Shown here one piece after another: positions 40,621 through 53,600 of a stretch of 64,000 nucleotides of DNA. The stretch spans positions 8,994,501-9,058,500 of the forward strand of contig NC_090785.1 of assembly GCF_040054535.1 (NCBI RefSeq), in the 5' to 3' direction. Source of the stretch: Antennarius striatus (lineage: Eukaryota; Chordata; Actinopteri; Lophiiformes; Antennariidae). Every line of letters starts with the position of its first letter. Position 1 is the stretch's first letter. A program made the translations under genes and the position numbers. A model generated the notes under the pieces. That model had not been told where the DNA came from. It saw only the letters and a list, made by a program, of their open reading frames with translations, and did not search any database.

Positions 40621-43010
40621 CCATGTTTAGCAACGATGTCCTCTCCAGTCTACGGTGTCTATTTTATGTGTGCTGTCACGCAACAAGTCATCGGAGTTAC
40701 GTCATCGAGGTTGTTGTCAGCGGAAGGATTTGTGAGATTAAAAAAAAAAAAGCGCACCAGGTCTCCAGCGCGCACAGGACGCAAGGTGGTTCAAGCATTT
40801 TATTCTACAACTCTGTAATTGACGCACGTTTCCTTGACCTAACAACCACTACTAAGACAGTTCTCGATTTATAGTGCATTTGTATCTATTGATCTTTTGA
40901 ACGAAACTAGTTCAATTATAATTTCCATGTGGCACCAATTAATACCTTTTAATGTCTGCATTCACCCATGTCTCTTGTAATTTGATGCATGCAAAACTAA
41001 AAGTCCAACACCGTAACCAAGCTTAGAAAGACACCATTGGGCTGAATTGTCTTTTGTGTTTATGTAATGTTACATTTATTTTTGCAAGGATGAAAGACAA
41101 GAATATTAGAATGAATAAATAATGTGAATCCATAAAAGACTTAGTCTTGTTTCTGTGTCAAAAAGACACACATGGGAATTTAAAAAAAAAGCACTAGAAA
41201 TGAGTCTTTTAATGAAGCACACTTAAACCATAATTTACATGGCATTTGAAAAGGAGCAATAAATTAATAACTGAAAAATAATAGCTTGCAACCAATGACA
41301 TAATTAGTTTTTCAGCCTCTGGAAATTCTGCCCTCAGATAGAGCATGGCCACATCCAGCCCTGACGTCACTAAAGTTCAAATCTCCGAATTTTGTTCTTA
41401 CTTGTGTTTAATAAATGTCACGAAATAGTAACATACAAATACCTCTGCTTTGCTACTGCATATATATTGTACAATACCATGATCCCTAATTTCCCCCTAC
41501 AATATTGTGATTTTCATACATTACTGTTTGTCAGATAATGTATGTAAATCATATGACTTTAAAATATTTTTTATCTTATGTTTACCATCCAGATGTCTTA
41601 AAATATAGATCAGGTAATTCAATTTTTGCACGACAGTGTTTGTAAAACCCTTCATATGGCTACGAGGGATCATGACAACCACAAATTGAGATTGAGTGTC
41701 ACAGAGGTGAGCAATGGGCTTGAGTGTCAAACAATTGCCTATGTGCATGAAAGAATAGTCTTCCAAATTTAACCTTGGCAAGGGCTTAATTTCTCACACC
41801 ATCCACACAAACATAATTTATCTTAATCGTGTGCAGTGATTGTAAGGTGCTCCTGATGTCTAGCCTAGAATGTAGTGACATGCCTTTTGCACATTTCCAT
41901 ATTATCTTACTTATTCCTATGTTAATCAGATTCCCTCTGTACATTTTATCCATTTATACTGCTGTTATGTGTGCTCTCTACCTTCCAAACCTTCCCATAG
42001 TATTAGTAATTATTGTAATGAATTTCTATTTTCAACTTACAGTAATTAATTTATGTGTCCTGACTGAATTTGCTTTATTTTGTCTTTACAACAGAAACAA
42101 ATGGTCATATGTGTCCCCGGGGACAGAGTGGGTGAACTTGAATAATTGCTGAGAATGAGCGAGTGTAAAAATGTAGTCAAAAAGTAACACATGTCATTGG
42201 TATCAAGACACAATCACACCGCTAGAGATTAGAGACATTAATGTGAAGTCAGTATGTTATAACTATTTTGGACTGCATTGCTGTATCTAAGCTTCTGCCA
42301 AATTTGATCAGCAATGACATGTTTAGTCCCATTTCATCATTCAGTCACTGGATAGCAAGGTGTTCATAAAGCAATGTGCTTTTGTATTCAGCTGTCATAC
42401 TGGAAAAGACCTGGCGTTATTCAGAATGATGGCATTCATCCCACATGTGAGGAAGCAGCCTTAGTCAACACAATTTTTTAACACAAATCCACATTCTACA
42501 GGTACTAGTTAGTAGGTTTACCTTCTTCATGTGCCAATAGTCAGCCCCTGTAAGTCTCTGCATCACATAGTTATCAGTCTGTCATTGACAATCACATCCC
42601 TGACTGGCTGGGTGTAAACCCGCCTCACCCTTTTGTCCTGCATGGTGTTTTACACCCATCCTCACTTCAACTGGGTAAACTACATTCACCTCTTTTACGC
42701 AAGTAGAATAAGGATGCTGTCCTTGTGTCACACAGTATCCTGCACTGTTTGGCTGAGTGTTGTTTACTCAATTCCAGTAGCACACAGTAGTATGTCTAGG
42801 TTAAGGGTTTGTTTCTTTTATGAATCTTTTCTTTTTTCCGTTTAAGTGTGTCAGTGTCGAAGATGTAATTTTATACAGTGATTTTTTTTTTTTTTATGAG
42901 AGAGGAAAAAAGTTTCTCTTATAAAGCGAAAAAAATTCTTTTTTATACGCAGTGATTTCATCAACATACAGTAAGTACATTTATATTAGACCACTTTCTG
43001 TATCATGGCT
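40621..43010. other. Intergenic stretch upstream of MORC, no gene seen
   Basis: AT-rich apart from the MORC-proximal 150 bp. Open frames at 41.5-42.2 kb are uninterrupted for about 100 codons but show no family pattern, no splice context and no codon bias I can recognise, so they are not called as genes. Confidence 0.55.
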
Positions 43011-43030
43011 GTGGCGCCCTCTGCTGGTGA
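43011..43030 (-). promoter_or_regulatory. Strong CTCF-like motif
   Basis: Plus strand GTGGCGCCCTCTGCTGGTGA; its complement contains CCAGCAGAGGGCGCC, a near-consensus CTCF core. It sits at the outer edge of the GTAATAA array that borders the integrase-OTU element, so it may have arrived with a transposon. Confidence 0.6.
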
Positions 43031-43089
43031 TCGTGTTGCACTGTTCTGAGCCATACCTGCAGCATGATGTGGTGACACCCTGTTGAGCC

Positions 43090-43215
43090 GCATTTTGTAA
43101 TAACGGTGCATTTTGTAATAAACGTCCAAAATGTAATAACTTTTTCATTTCATTTTGTAATAAAGCTGCATTTTGTAATAAACTGCCGCATTTTGTAATA
43201 AACTGCTTCTTATAA
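43090..43215. repeat. Periodic ATTTTGTAATAA array (about 6 copies, 18-20 bp spacing)
   Basis: CATTTTGTAATAA or a close variant begins at about 43091, 43109, 43151, 43169 and 43189, with a variant CCAAAATGTAATAAC at about 43125 in which the first half is inverted. The spacers differ in sequence, so the conserved word rather than a satellite unit is what repeats. This looks like clustered protein-binding sites, such as subterminal transposase sites. Confidence 0.75.
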
Positions 43216-43858
43216 TACAGAACAAAACTCTGGGTATCAAAATTTGAATCCATTCGTAAACATTAACATATGCACATACAAAATAGAAAGGCTGATGAAT
43301 AGGTAAAGAACAGCTTTATTTATAGAACCTTTCAACAACATTAAATACAACCAGGTTGGTTGCGGGCAATTTAAAATAATAATAAACTAATGAATCTAAG
43401 TTCTACCTTAAACAATGTAAGTGTCTTCTGCTTGTTTAGAGAGCTGCTGTGACCTGCAAATTTCTCCACTAATTTCAAACAAATATGAAATTGCCTCAAA
43501 AGGCTAAAGAAACAACAAAATTTCTATTTCCAAAATATATCCATAATTTCAAATTGTCCATGTCTAGTATGTCTAATTACCAGCCAAGCCATAGACCACT
43601 TGGAATGTTTCCCAAACAACTCCTTGAGTTTTAATGCCACACCACCAAAGCGCTCTGCTGCTTTGTACAACTTTTGTACACTAACTGTACTTTCCAATGA
43701 CGTCCAACCCAAGGCTTTGGCTTAATGTTTCACTTAGATAGATTGATGGATGGAATCGATCTGCAGTGTCTTAAGCATTGACATGTCATCCTAAAGGGTC
43801 ATTTTGATAATAGACTGAAACATTTTAGTTGGTAGGACAGGCCCAACAGGGGGTGTAT

Positions 43859-44614
43859 TCAGAACAGGGTCCTCAGGCTCATCAGGCTGGATAGATGGGT
43901 CAGACTCATCTGGTGAGGCAGGCTGCAATGCTGAAAGTGTGTTGTTGTCATATAACTGTTCTGCTTGAGCATCCAAACAGAAATGGTGTGACTGGTCCCT
44001 TCAAACTCAGATAATGTTCTCCATGCCCCTCTGCCACATGACCAAGTACTAGCACTGGATTGTTGTGACAATATGTTTGACTCTGAAACAATAGCTGAGG
44101 CATTGTTTGCCAGAGAGGAAACTACAAGAAACTGGACCTGGAAGATTTCAGATGCTCTTTGCAATGTAATGTGGTCACCATAGGTTCCAGGTTGGGCCAT
44201 TCTTTCCAAGTATCCATCCCAGTCATTGCCCTCGACAAAGTTGAACAAGAGGGTTCCATTTCCATTGTATGGATAATTCCTGAGGTCTTGGACAATTTCA
44301 TCTCTTGAGCTTTCTGGTGATCTAAATATTCCAAGGGTGGATTGCTGGTCAGCCATGGCTGCAAACTGACAATTTCCATCTGAGTCAGGGTCATAGCGAA
44401 TGCTTAACTCCATGGATAAAAATTCTTCTAGTCTGTCTGTGTGTGTGTACTGAAACCAAAGTGGGTTTAGGCCTCTCTTTGATGGTGCTGTCTTGGGTTT
44501 TTTAGAATGTGTCTTTTTTCGCAGCCGGGTAGCACTAATTATATCCGACACGAAGAACCATTTTTGTGTTTGTCGGAGGGTCTTTGGCTCACTTTGCATT
44601 TTGAGAGCTTTCAA
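43859..44614 (-). pseudogene. OTU-like cysteine protease pseudogene
   Basis: DPDSDGNCQFAAMADQQ holds the Asp and Cys of an OTU deubiquitinase active site, and GTYGDHITLQRASEIFQVQF is the following conserved block. The His-containing strand (GEHYLSL) is found only in a different frame near 44000, so the 3' part is frameshifted. The frame overlaps the end of the integrase frame. A host deubiquitinase would have introns; this copy has none. Confidence 0.75.
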
Positions 44615-45478
44615 TTTTTTTCACAATTTTACCACGCCTTACGTGATACTTTTTGGAGACTCGATGGGCACCATCCCTCATTCTGACCAAAACAGCGTCC
44701 TTAACATTGTAGTGTTGTGATAGGTTTTGTCTGAATGCACGCTTGATCGTTAGTTTAGCACAGTGCTCAGAGGCGTTCCCTGCCATTCTTCTCACCCTTT
44801 TTCGTTTAGTATCAAATTTTTCTCGATGTCTCAAGGATTGTAAAGTTGAATGTAGATTCCTCACAGACTCCTTCCGAACAGAAGATGGAGAACCGTATAA
44901 AGGATGCCTTATGCTGTTGCTTTTTCTTCCATAGTATACTTCAAATGGAGACCTCCACACTAAAACTTCTTTAACATCCTCATTTAGCACTCTTGAATAT
45001 ACAGGTAGGTGCTTGACCCAGTTACCTCCGTTCCCTTGAAATTTCACCAGATCATACATGATCTTCTTTCTTAGCCACCTATGTGTCCTCTCAACTTTTC
45101 TTTGGCTTTGTGGATGATATGCTGAGCTTTCAATCATTTTCACTTGCAGAGATCTCATTAGAATTTTCACCTACCCTTTAAACTCAGTCCTTTTGTCATG
45201 TTGTAAACACTTTGGGTTGTCCATGTTCATGATAAATGTTAAGGTGTTTGGCAATTTCAACACTACTTTTTCTTTTCAATGGTTTCAGCCACATGTAACG
45301 ACAGAACACATCCATCACTGTGAGAATGTAATGGTATAAAGCCTTACCATAACTAATTTTGATTTTTCCCATGTCCAATAGGTCAATTTGGTGTCGATCT
45401 TGCACTTCTTTGGCTTGAATGGTTATCAAAGGGGGCTTATTCAGAAACTTCACATTTTGAAGTTGTTACCACTTAGAT
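44589..45478 (-). pseudogene. Integrase (rve core) pseudogene
   Basis: The first block contains HQIDLLDMGKI and YILTVMDVFCRYMWLKPLKR, the start of a DDE integrase core. The second acidic position appears only in another frame near 45195 (QHDKRTEFKG), so a frameshift separates the blocks. The third block, beginning about 45140, contains SSAYHPQSQRKVERTHRWLR with the catalytic Glu. A chromodomain-proximal tail rich in Arg and Lys follows (HYNVKDAVLVRMRDGAHRVS). It is broken and so inactive as it stands. Confidence 0.8.
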
Positions 45479-46076
45479 TAATGGGCTTTTCTTGTTTTGA
45501 TCCAAATAGCACTCACTAATCCTCTTTCTGTTGGGTGTTATATGACTAATGGAGCATACATTTTGATTGCCTGGTTGGTATTCCTTCAATTTAGCTGGCA
45601 TCTCAGCTCCTGCCTCACCCTCCAAAGGTATTTGTCATTGATAGACCGCATTGCTGCTGTGATTGGACCGTGGGTTGTTATTTACCTGGAACTGTCCTGT
45701 TTGTCTATCTTGCTTTCTTGTTTTTTCAGTTCATGAACCTCTCTTTGCCATCACACTGTCTCTTTTGTTCAGGTCAAGGGATATACTGTACTAAATGTCT
45801 CATTAAATGTTTCATTGAGGACATTTCTTGGCATACAGTTTCATTTTCTACACCTAAAGGAGGTGGAGGATGGCCGCTCCATCTCTGAATGTGTATATGG
45901 ACACACTCTATGATCACATAGTTGACAGAATATAGTCCTATACAGAACAGCAGGAGGTGACTTGGGCAAAAGAAACAAAAGAGGGCAAGAGAGCTGACAT
46001 GGTTATGGGATAACTCCTGTGTGAGAAACATATTCAATTCATGTGATATTTTGTGATATTATTGTCTGTCTATCTG

Positions 46077-46258
<182 letters not shown>

Positions 46259-46265
46259 ATCTGTT

Positions 46266-46378
46266 CATTCATCTTCTTCCACTTCGTCCACCGTATGGCG
46301 TTGTGGGGAGCTGGAGCCTATCCCAGCTGGCTTGGGCGTAAGGCAAGGGAAAATACGGGCGCGACGCCAGTGCACTGC
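46266..46378 (+). mobile_element. SINE-like teleost repeat fragment
   Basis: GGGGAGCTGGAGCCTATCCC followed by AGCTGGCTTGGGCGTAAGGC is a widespread fish repeat block usually found after a tetranucleotide tract. It is truncated after about 110 bp. Family identification is from memory. Confidence 0.6.
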
Positions 46379-47662
46379 GGCCTCTTTATTCAGTAGAAAG
46401 AAAATTTCCACGATACGTCCACCAACCACTGTTTCCAAGTCTCTTCCTCAACAACATGTTTCAGGGCAATGTGATGGAGGAAATTTGATTGACGTTTTTG
46501 TCCCACAAAGTGAACAGCTGCGTAGCAGCCTGTTCTCATCTTTTAGTAGCCCCAAACAAGGTCCACAGCTTGTTGGCCACACATGCCTCATTTATCTACT
46601 ACCTTTTTTACTAAACAAAAATTGTAGGTTTTTTTTTAGACTCACTGTTGTGTATTTTAAATTGTCATTCCTTTATGCTTCTTTTGCAGCCGGAGAGTAA
46701 CCAAGCTAAACTTCTTTACACTGACTACAATGATAAAGTGTGTGTTGTTTTCTACAACCGCATTGGTTTCTTGATGAAGGCCTGTGAACCTTTTATAGTG
46801 TCAGTCTCCTGAAATCCCCTTCTCTGGTGTATCTCCTCAGCCCGACAGCCGAGTGATGAGTCTGTTTGCCAGTCTTTAGAGCCTCACCTATGAACATCTT
46901 TAAAGAAGCCCAAAGCAGGGAGGGTTGAGAAATAAAAATGAACTTGATTGATTTCTTTTCTTATTGCAGTCACTTCCTACAGGAGTTCCAGTCTTCATCT
47001 TTAATACATTAAACAAAATAATTTCCAAGGTTTATTTGGCAGAATAAGAGACCTGGAATAAGACTTAAAACTCTATTCATGCCATAAGACAGGGCAGGCC
47101 TGGACCTGCCCCATTAAAAAAATACTGTTAGGGAGTTCAATAGTGGCATGCATTACAAAGGATGAGGAAACAGGGTGGATGGTACAATAGAGTTCAAAAA
47201 GGGTGTAGCCTGCCTTTTCTTATCAACAAATTTAAAATACAAAATGAGTGGATAAAACATAGTCCAAAAGTGTGGACTTCAGTTAAAAATGTTCAGGGGA
47301 CCTGAGTCAATCTCAAGAGCCATGATTAACTTGTGCAACCCAGAGTTTCCTCCCTCTGTTTGGGACAGTGGATTACAAAAATGAGCTGATAAGGGACTTA
47401 TCATTATCAACCAAGTATTTGATGGAATAGAATTAAACTTTTTCCCAACTTCAAGAACAGCTTACAATTCCATTAAATGGCCTAGGAATTGTCTTATGTA
47501 CTCTAGGTTATATGTTTTATATTGTTTTTTAAAAAATGAAAAAATTAAGAAAAAGAAGTCCAAACCAGTTAATAAAAAACAGAAGCATAGACAGGAAAGA
47601 AACAAGGAAAGTGATTTTTTTAAATTTTATTATCTTATTCATCCTTACAATCACTCCTTCAC

Positions 47663-50600
47663 TCAAGCTTTTGTTGCATAAAATAATCCCCATCTTTGGT
47701 CTCCACTTTTGGAACGTCCCAGTTTTTCTCTCCATCCATTGACAATTGCCAGATAGTCCTCTTCAGAAAATTCCTGCAGGGAGCAGAAGCAGATATACTG
47801 AGCAGTCACTCAAAGAAACACAAAGAATTCTGATTTCTGTTGGTGTCATTTGGATGAAACTAATCATGAGGTAAGTCAAATCAGATCAAATCAGTTTTAT
47901 TTATAAATCACTTTTCATGCAAGAACATGCAACGCAAAGTACTTCACACAAAAACAATAAACACTACAGTATTTAAGAAAGGCCTTCTCTCCCACCTTCC
48001 ATGATAGACATACGCACGCACACACACACACGCACGCATGCACACAGAAAATCATACACACACCGTCCACACTAGGAGGAGCCACAGGCAGTGCCCATCA
48101 AGTTTTGCTTCATAATCTTGACACAATATTTGCATGTGCTCATGCGAACCTTAATGAATTCATCCTTGTTGTCCTCTGCTCTCTGCAGCTCCGCCTCAAT
48201 CACCTGAATGAACTGGGCTGACCGGTCTTCTGCCCGTACATTGCAGAAACCAGCTTCTTCAAGGAACTGTAGGAGACAAGAGATGGAAGAGAAGTATGGA
48301 GGTAATGGTACCAACATTACAACATCCTAATTAAAACTACTTCTATAAATAACAATAAAGCAAAAGCAGTATCACTCATAACAGAATAACGCGCCATATC
48401 ATGGCATATGGTAAAATGTGAGGAGACAGTCAATAGTAAGGAATAAAAAGAGAGAAAATGGAAAAAAATATGAAAAATTAGATGAGAAAAATCCAACTAA
48501 TGGAAAAAAGTACATAAATTGATTGTGTAACTGGAATAATTAGAGTTCACATTTCCATCAAGGCCAATATGTGCCAATACCTGTGTCACATATTAGTGAT
48601 GAGGACAAGAGGGTTTAGTTCTTGATAATCTTTTCATAAACAATAACGTGATGAGTTTCTACTTTTTACCTTGCCATACTGTGAGTGTGTGTAGAGGATG
48701 TAACCTCTCTGTTGCACATAGTCCTTAAACTCTTGTGTCCAAGTCTTCTCCCCACAGCAGTAGTCACTGATAAGCAACTGGCCACCAGGCTTCAACCATG
48801 ACTAGATAGACAGACGGACAATGAGTAGAAATATAAGTAAATAAAATTAGATGCTATACAGTCACGTATAAAACACATAATTTCTCTAATAAGAATTGAC
48901 AGATTATCTTTGACTTCTTTCATCCATATATTTACAGAGTGTTGGGATTCAGTAAAGTGAAGATCTTAGATTTCATGAAGAATTGATCTTAGCCAGATAA
49001 AAGCCTGTTTGAGATTTGAAATGTCTTTAACAATACACTGTCCTACAAAAATGTCTATTAAAAAAGTGTCCAAAAATGTTAATCAGCATTTGTTAACAGT
49101 AATCAACATCAAGGATCGATACTCACATGGAAGTGTTTGAAGAGGGCCGGTTTGTCTGGTATGTGCAGGATGGTGTCCCTGCTGTAGATCACATCAAAGG
49201 AACCTTCTGAGAACATTCTCTTTGTGGCATCAGCAACCTCAAACTGGACCTGAGAGAGAATGATGTGTCACTGTTTTTTTAATTTTCAAACAATGAATGA
49301 TCTGCGGTGCTTCGACTAGTAGGAAATGAGAACATTCATACATACTGATGGCAGCTTTTCTGTCATTGCCCTTTTTATGGCAATGTTCACCATGTTTTCT
49401 GACAGGTCAAGTCCCAGTACTTTCACTCCAAAGGTCTGCAATGTTAGATTATCACAACCGTTATTAATCTTAAAACTATTACTTTGTCACCAAACACCAG
49501 TTTCTTGGCTTTCACCTTTGCCATATAGAAATCCCCTCCACCAATGCCGCAGCCAACATCTAAAACCTCCTGTCCGGGTTTCAGGTTCAGCATGTCCACA
49601 AACTCCTGTTAGTACAAACAAAAAGGTAATTCTTGGTGCATCATATGTTATACATGTGCCCCCTCTCAACAAACACTGACTGGAATCTTTTTCTGCAACA
49701 ATATTCAAGATATAATTCTTCTAATGAGCGTCCATTTCACTTAGTTAAATTTCTACCTTGGTGGTGCTTGGCCCTCCCGTACTGACGTAACCAGCCCCAA
49801 ACATCTTCTCGTATCGCAGGATACCGTGGCTGGTGTACTGCTGGTTGTCAAGGAATTGCTGAAAGGTGCTGAATCCTTGAGTCTTCAAAGATCGGGGAAC
49901 CTTTTCCAGCAGCCAACAGATCTGGTTTGGATTGTTTTTCATCTGTAAAAGACGGAAGAAAGAATGCACACCAGTTTTTCCTATTATTTTTACACAAAAA
50001 GCTATAATTGACATGTCAGAGTCCTCAAATGACTTTACCTCCACGTAGGCCTTTATATTCTTTTTCACCACAATGTCAAAACCATACTTATGGCCAGTCT
50101 CTGTAACTTCGGATTCAACCGATGACACCAGATAGCTGTATTGTGCATCAGTGCGGTAATAGGTGGGATTGAAGTCCACCTTGCAGTCACCTTGTTTGAA
50201 AGTCCCAAAAGCAAGCAAATTAATTCCAAAATTATGAAGAGAATTCTTCAAAACATTTTATGCAAGACAGATACTTGACCTTAACATGAATTAATTATTT
50301 AAATTAATTTCCTGTTTCAGTTTGAATACATATTAGCATCATTCTTTTGAAGAAAGACAGGTGTGGACATTTGAGTTATAGCACAGTACCTGACCTGTGA
50401 TTGCAGGACTCTCTGAAGAAAACAAAGCCACCGGGCCGCAGCCAGACAAGCATTTTCTTTATGAAGGAATTAAGCTCTTCATTGCTCATGTACATCATCA
50501 GCCAGTTGGAAAAAACTAAGTCAAAGCTGAAGAGAACATTGGATCAATGCAATGAAATTCAGGTTATGCTATTTTATGCATCAGAACATTAGTTGTACAT

Positions 50601-53600
50601 ATGGAGATGCTAATTGAACAATATGATTTTTACAGCTACCAATACTGCATGTTAATTCTCATTGACCTCATCTTGACATTTGATCCTGTGGACCATGACA
50701 TCTTAATTAGCCTGAAAAACCTTTGCATTAGCTTTGTAGTCGTTTGAAACTTTCAAACAAGTCCAGGTACCGGGTCGCACACCAGGTGTTTGGGGACCAC
50801 TGACGTAGACGGATGTAACAGAGAATCGGGTAATTTTTCCAAAATAAAACATCTTTCAGACTCCCAAAATAAAAAAATGAAATAAAAATAGATAATGAAG
50901 TGATGTAAATTATTTTTTCTTTCTGTGCAGCCCGGTACCAAATGACCCACGGACTGGTACCGGTCCGCGGCTCGTGGGTTGGGGACCACTGCTTTAAGAG
51001 ACTGACCACATCATGCCAGTTCTTGCTTTCCTTCAATGGCTGCCTTTGAAATGTTTTGCTACATGTTTGGAAAGCCTACAATGGTTTACTGTCACCTTGT
51101 ATTTCTGCTTCTATTTTTGCTGTCCAATCATTACAATTACTATGGGATGTACTAACATGGCAACAATAAAAGGACATTATGAAATGAGCGGCTTTATCAC
51201 ACAACAAGCAGGCAGATGTTAGGGTTAGGGCTAAGGTTAGAAATTGTTAAGGAGGTTATATTAGGATCATTATTGCATAGGTCACTAATCAAAACTTTGA
51301 TGTAGTGAGATGCTCTGTCTTCTTTTCCTTTCGGCTTTTCCCTTCAGGGGTCGCCACAGCGAATCAGTTGCCTCCATCTAACCCTGTCTTCTGCATCCTC
51401 TTCTCTCACACCAACTACCTTCATGTCTTCTCTCACTACATCCATAAACCTCCTCTTTGGTCTTCCTCTAGGCCTCCTGCCTGGCAGTTCAAAACTCAGC
51501 ATCCTTCTACCAATATATTCACTATCTCTCCTCTGGACATGTCCAAACCATCTCAGTCTGGCCTCTCTGACTTTATCTCCAAAACCTCTCACATGTGCTG
51601 TCCCTCTGATGTACTCAATCCTGATCCTATCCTTCCTGGTCACTCCCAAAGAGAACCTCAGCATCTTCATCTCTGCTACCTCCAGTTCTGCCTCCTGTCT
51701 TTTTCTCAGTGACACTGTCTTTAGACCAAACAACGCCGCTGGTCTCACCACAGTTTTGTACACCCTTTCCTTCATTTTAGCATTTTAACTCTTCTATCAC
51801 ACACCACAACTGACAATTTCCTCCACCTGTGCTATCCTGCCTGTACACGCGTCTTCACCTCTTTTCCACACTCTCCATTGCTCTGGACTGCTGACCCTAA
51901 GTACTTAAAATCCTCCACCTTCTTGATCTCTTCTCCCTGTAACCTCACTCTTCAACTTGGGTCCCTCTTGTGTCTGTATTATTCTGTAACTCATTCTTGA
52001 ATGGTAGATCAACTGTCAAACCTGATCCCTCTAAAAAACACTAGGTATAAAGTGCTAGCATATCCATATATATGAATGCAAACCTGTTTGGGGGGAACTC
52101 CAACTTTGTGACATCAGCTTGGATGAATTCAGCATTGCTATGGTGGCCATTGGCCTCTTTGTTCTTCTCCAAAAAACTTTCCATGAAGTCCACGGCTGTC
52201 ACATGTTTGGCTCTGGTCAGCAGCTGGCTAGTGTAGCGACTGCAGAAAAACATTTCCATAAAAATTTATGAAGTAATTTTCAGTAAACTCAGCTCAGGAA
52301 TTTAAACATTAATGGTCAAAAACCACATCAACATCAGAAACATTAGCTGTTTACGATGTACACACTATCTAGGAATTGCTTATTTATTTATATTTATTTC
52401 TCAGTTCAATGGACTCAGAGAAAACTGTAGATAAGAGCCATGAGAAAGAATACAACTGATTTCATTTATTTATTTATTTTACTATTTGAAAGCAGTGATT
52501 GGTACGGTCATAGAGCAGCACAGTAATGCATTTTAAGTTTATAATGCATGTAATTTCATCTATGCATTTATCTTGATATTAAGGAACATATTTTGTTTTT
52601 GAAGAACATTTACTTTTTTTGCTGTTTGCCTGTTGAAAATGTTTCCTCTTGAAGTTACTTACAGAGCCATAACAAAATATTGTTTTATTCATTTAATTAT
52701 TAAATAATACATACTGTGTTAGCTCTTGGTTCATTAGGCTATGTTCATTTCAATACGTTTTAATAAACATTGAACCAGTCTGGCTCTCGGCTTGTAGCAA
52801 ATTTGTTCTTTTGGCCCTTCGTGTATTTGACTTTGACACCTCTGTTCTAACATCCTCTCATGCTATGACTATATGAAAATAATGCATTTAAAACATGTGT
52901 CTTATGAGCAGGAAGAGGTGTGGCATTTTACATCTTGGACACATTGACCCTCTTTTGGCTATGATTCCCAGAGTGAAGATGCACTGAGGGGACACAATTG
53001 TCATCTGCCTCAATTCTTTGTTTTTATAGTCTAAGATGTGAAAAAATTATGTCACATCTAAATTTAATGTGGAATTACTTTTATTACAGTAACAAAAATA
53101 AGATTGTTACTGTATTTATATTGAGTTAGTTCCGAGATAGTGTCAGTGAAAATTTTCACTGAGGTCAAATTGACAACAGGGCTTTATTTCTCTATTTGAT
53201 ATATGACCAAAACATCAACAAAAAAACTTTCCTTTACTTCTTGTATTGAAATGTAGAACTACTCAGTCTCATGAAATACATGTGTTAAAGGGGTCTCCAT
53301 AATTACACACATTAGTTTCTACAGCTAACCTAATGCAGGACCATGCTCACCCAATGCCAGCTCCCAGTTCCAGGACATCGTACCCATTCAGGCAGGGCAA
53401 CAAGGAGAGGATCTCTGGCAGTTCCTGCTCTGTCAGCAGGGAGGCACGGGAATCCAGCATCATCTTCTCCACAGTAGCATCCTTGGAATGCTCCTTCCAA
53501 AACTCTGTCATTTGCCTGCGTACTGTGAGGCACACACTTGTCTCGATTATTTTAGTAACAGGCATATTTTGGTTAATGAATATTTGTTATTGCAGGATTG

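Larger units (their letters stand above)
43500..45490 (-). mobile_element. Decayed integrase + OTU transposon
   Basis: Minus-strand unit with an integrase core first and an OTU-type protease after it. It carries several frameshifts and stops. The gene order resembles Ginger-like or KRBA2-like elements with Gypsy-type integrases; that family link is from memory. A further minus-strand frame at 43524-43712 (LYKAAERFGGVALKLKELFG) may be its 3' coding end. Ends and target-site duplication were not identified. Confidence 0.7.

Noticed and set aside
41521..42152. Open frames of 86 and 107 codons upstream of MORC
   Set aside because: Low-complexity AT-rich sequence with many large hydrophobic residues, no family pattern and no splice context.
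53347..53565. pmt start at the Met of MPVTKIIE
   Set aside because: A clear AG acceptor lies between it and the conserved VRRQMTEFW, and the upstream 10-nt exon gives a better start in phase.
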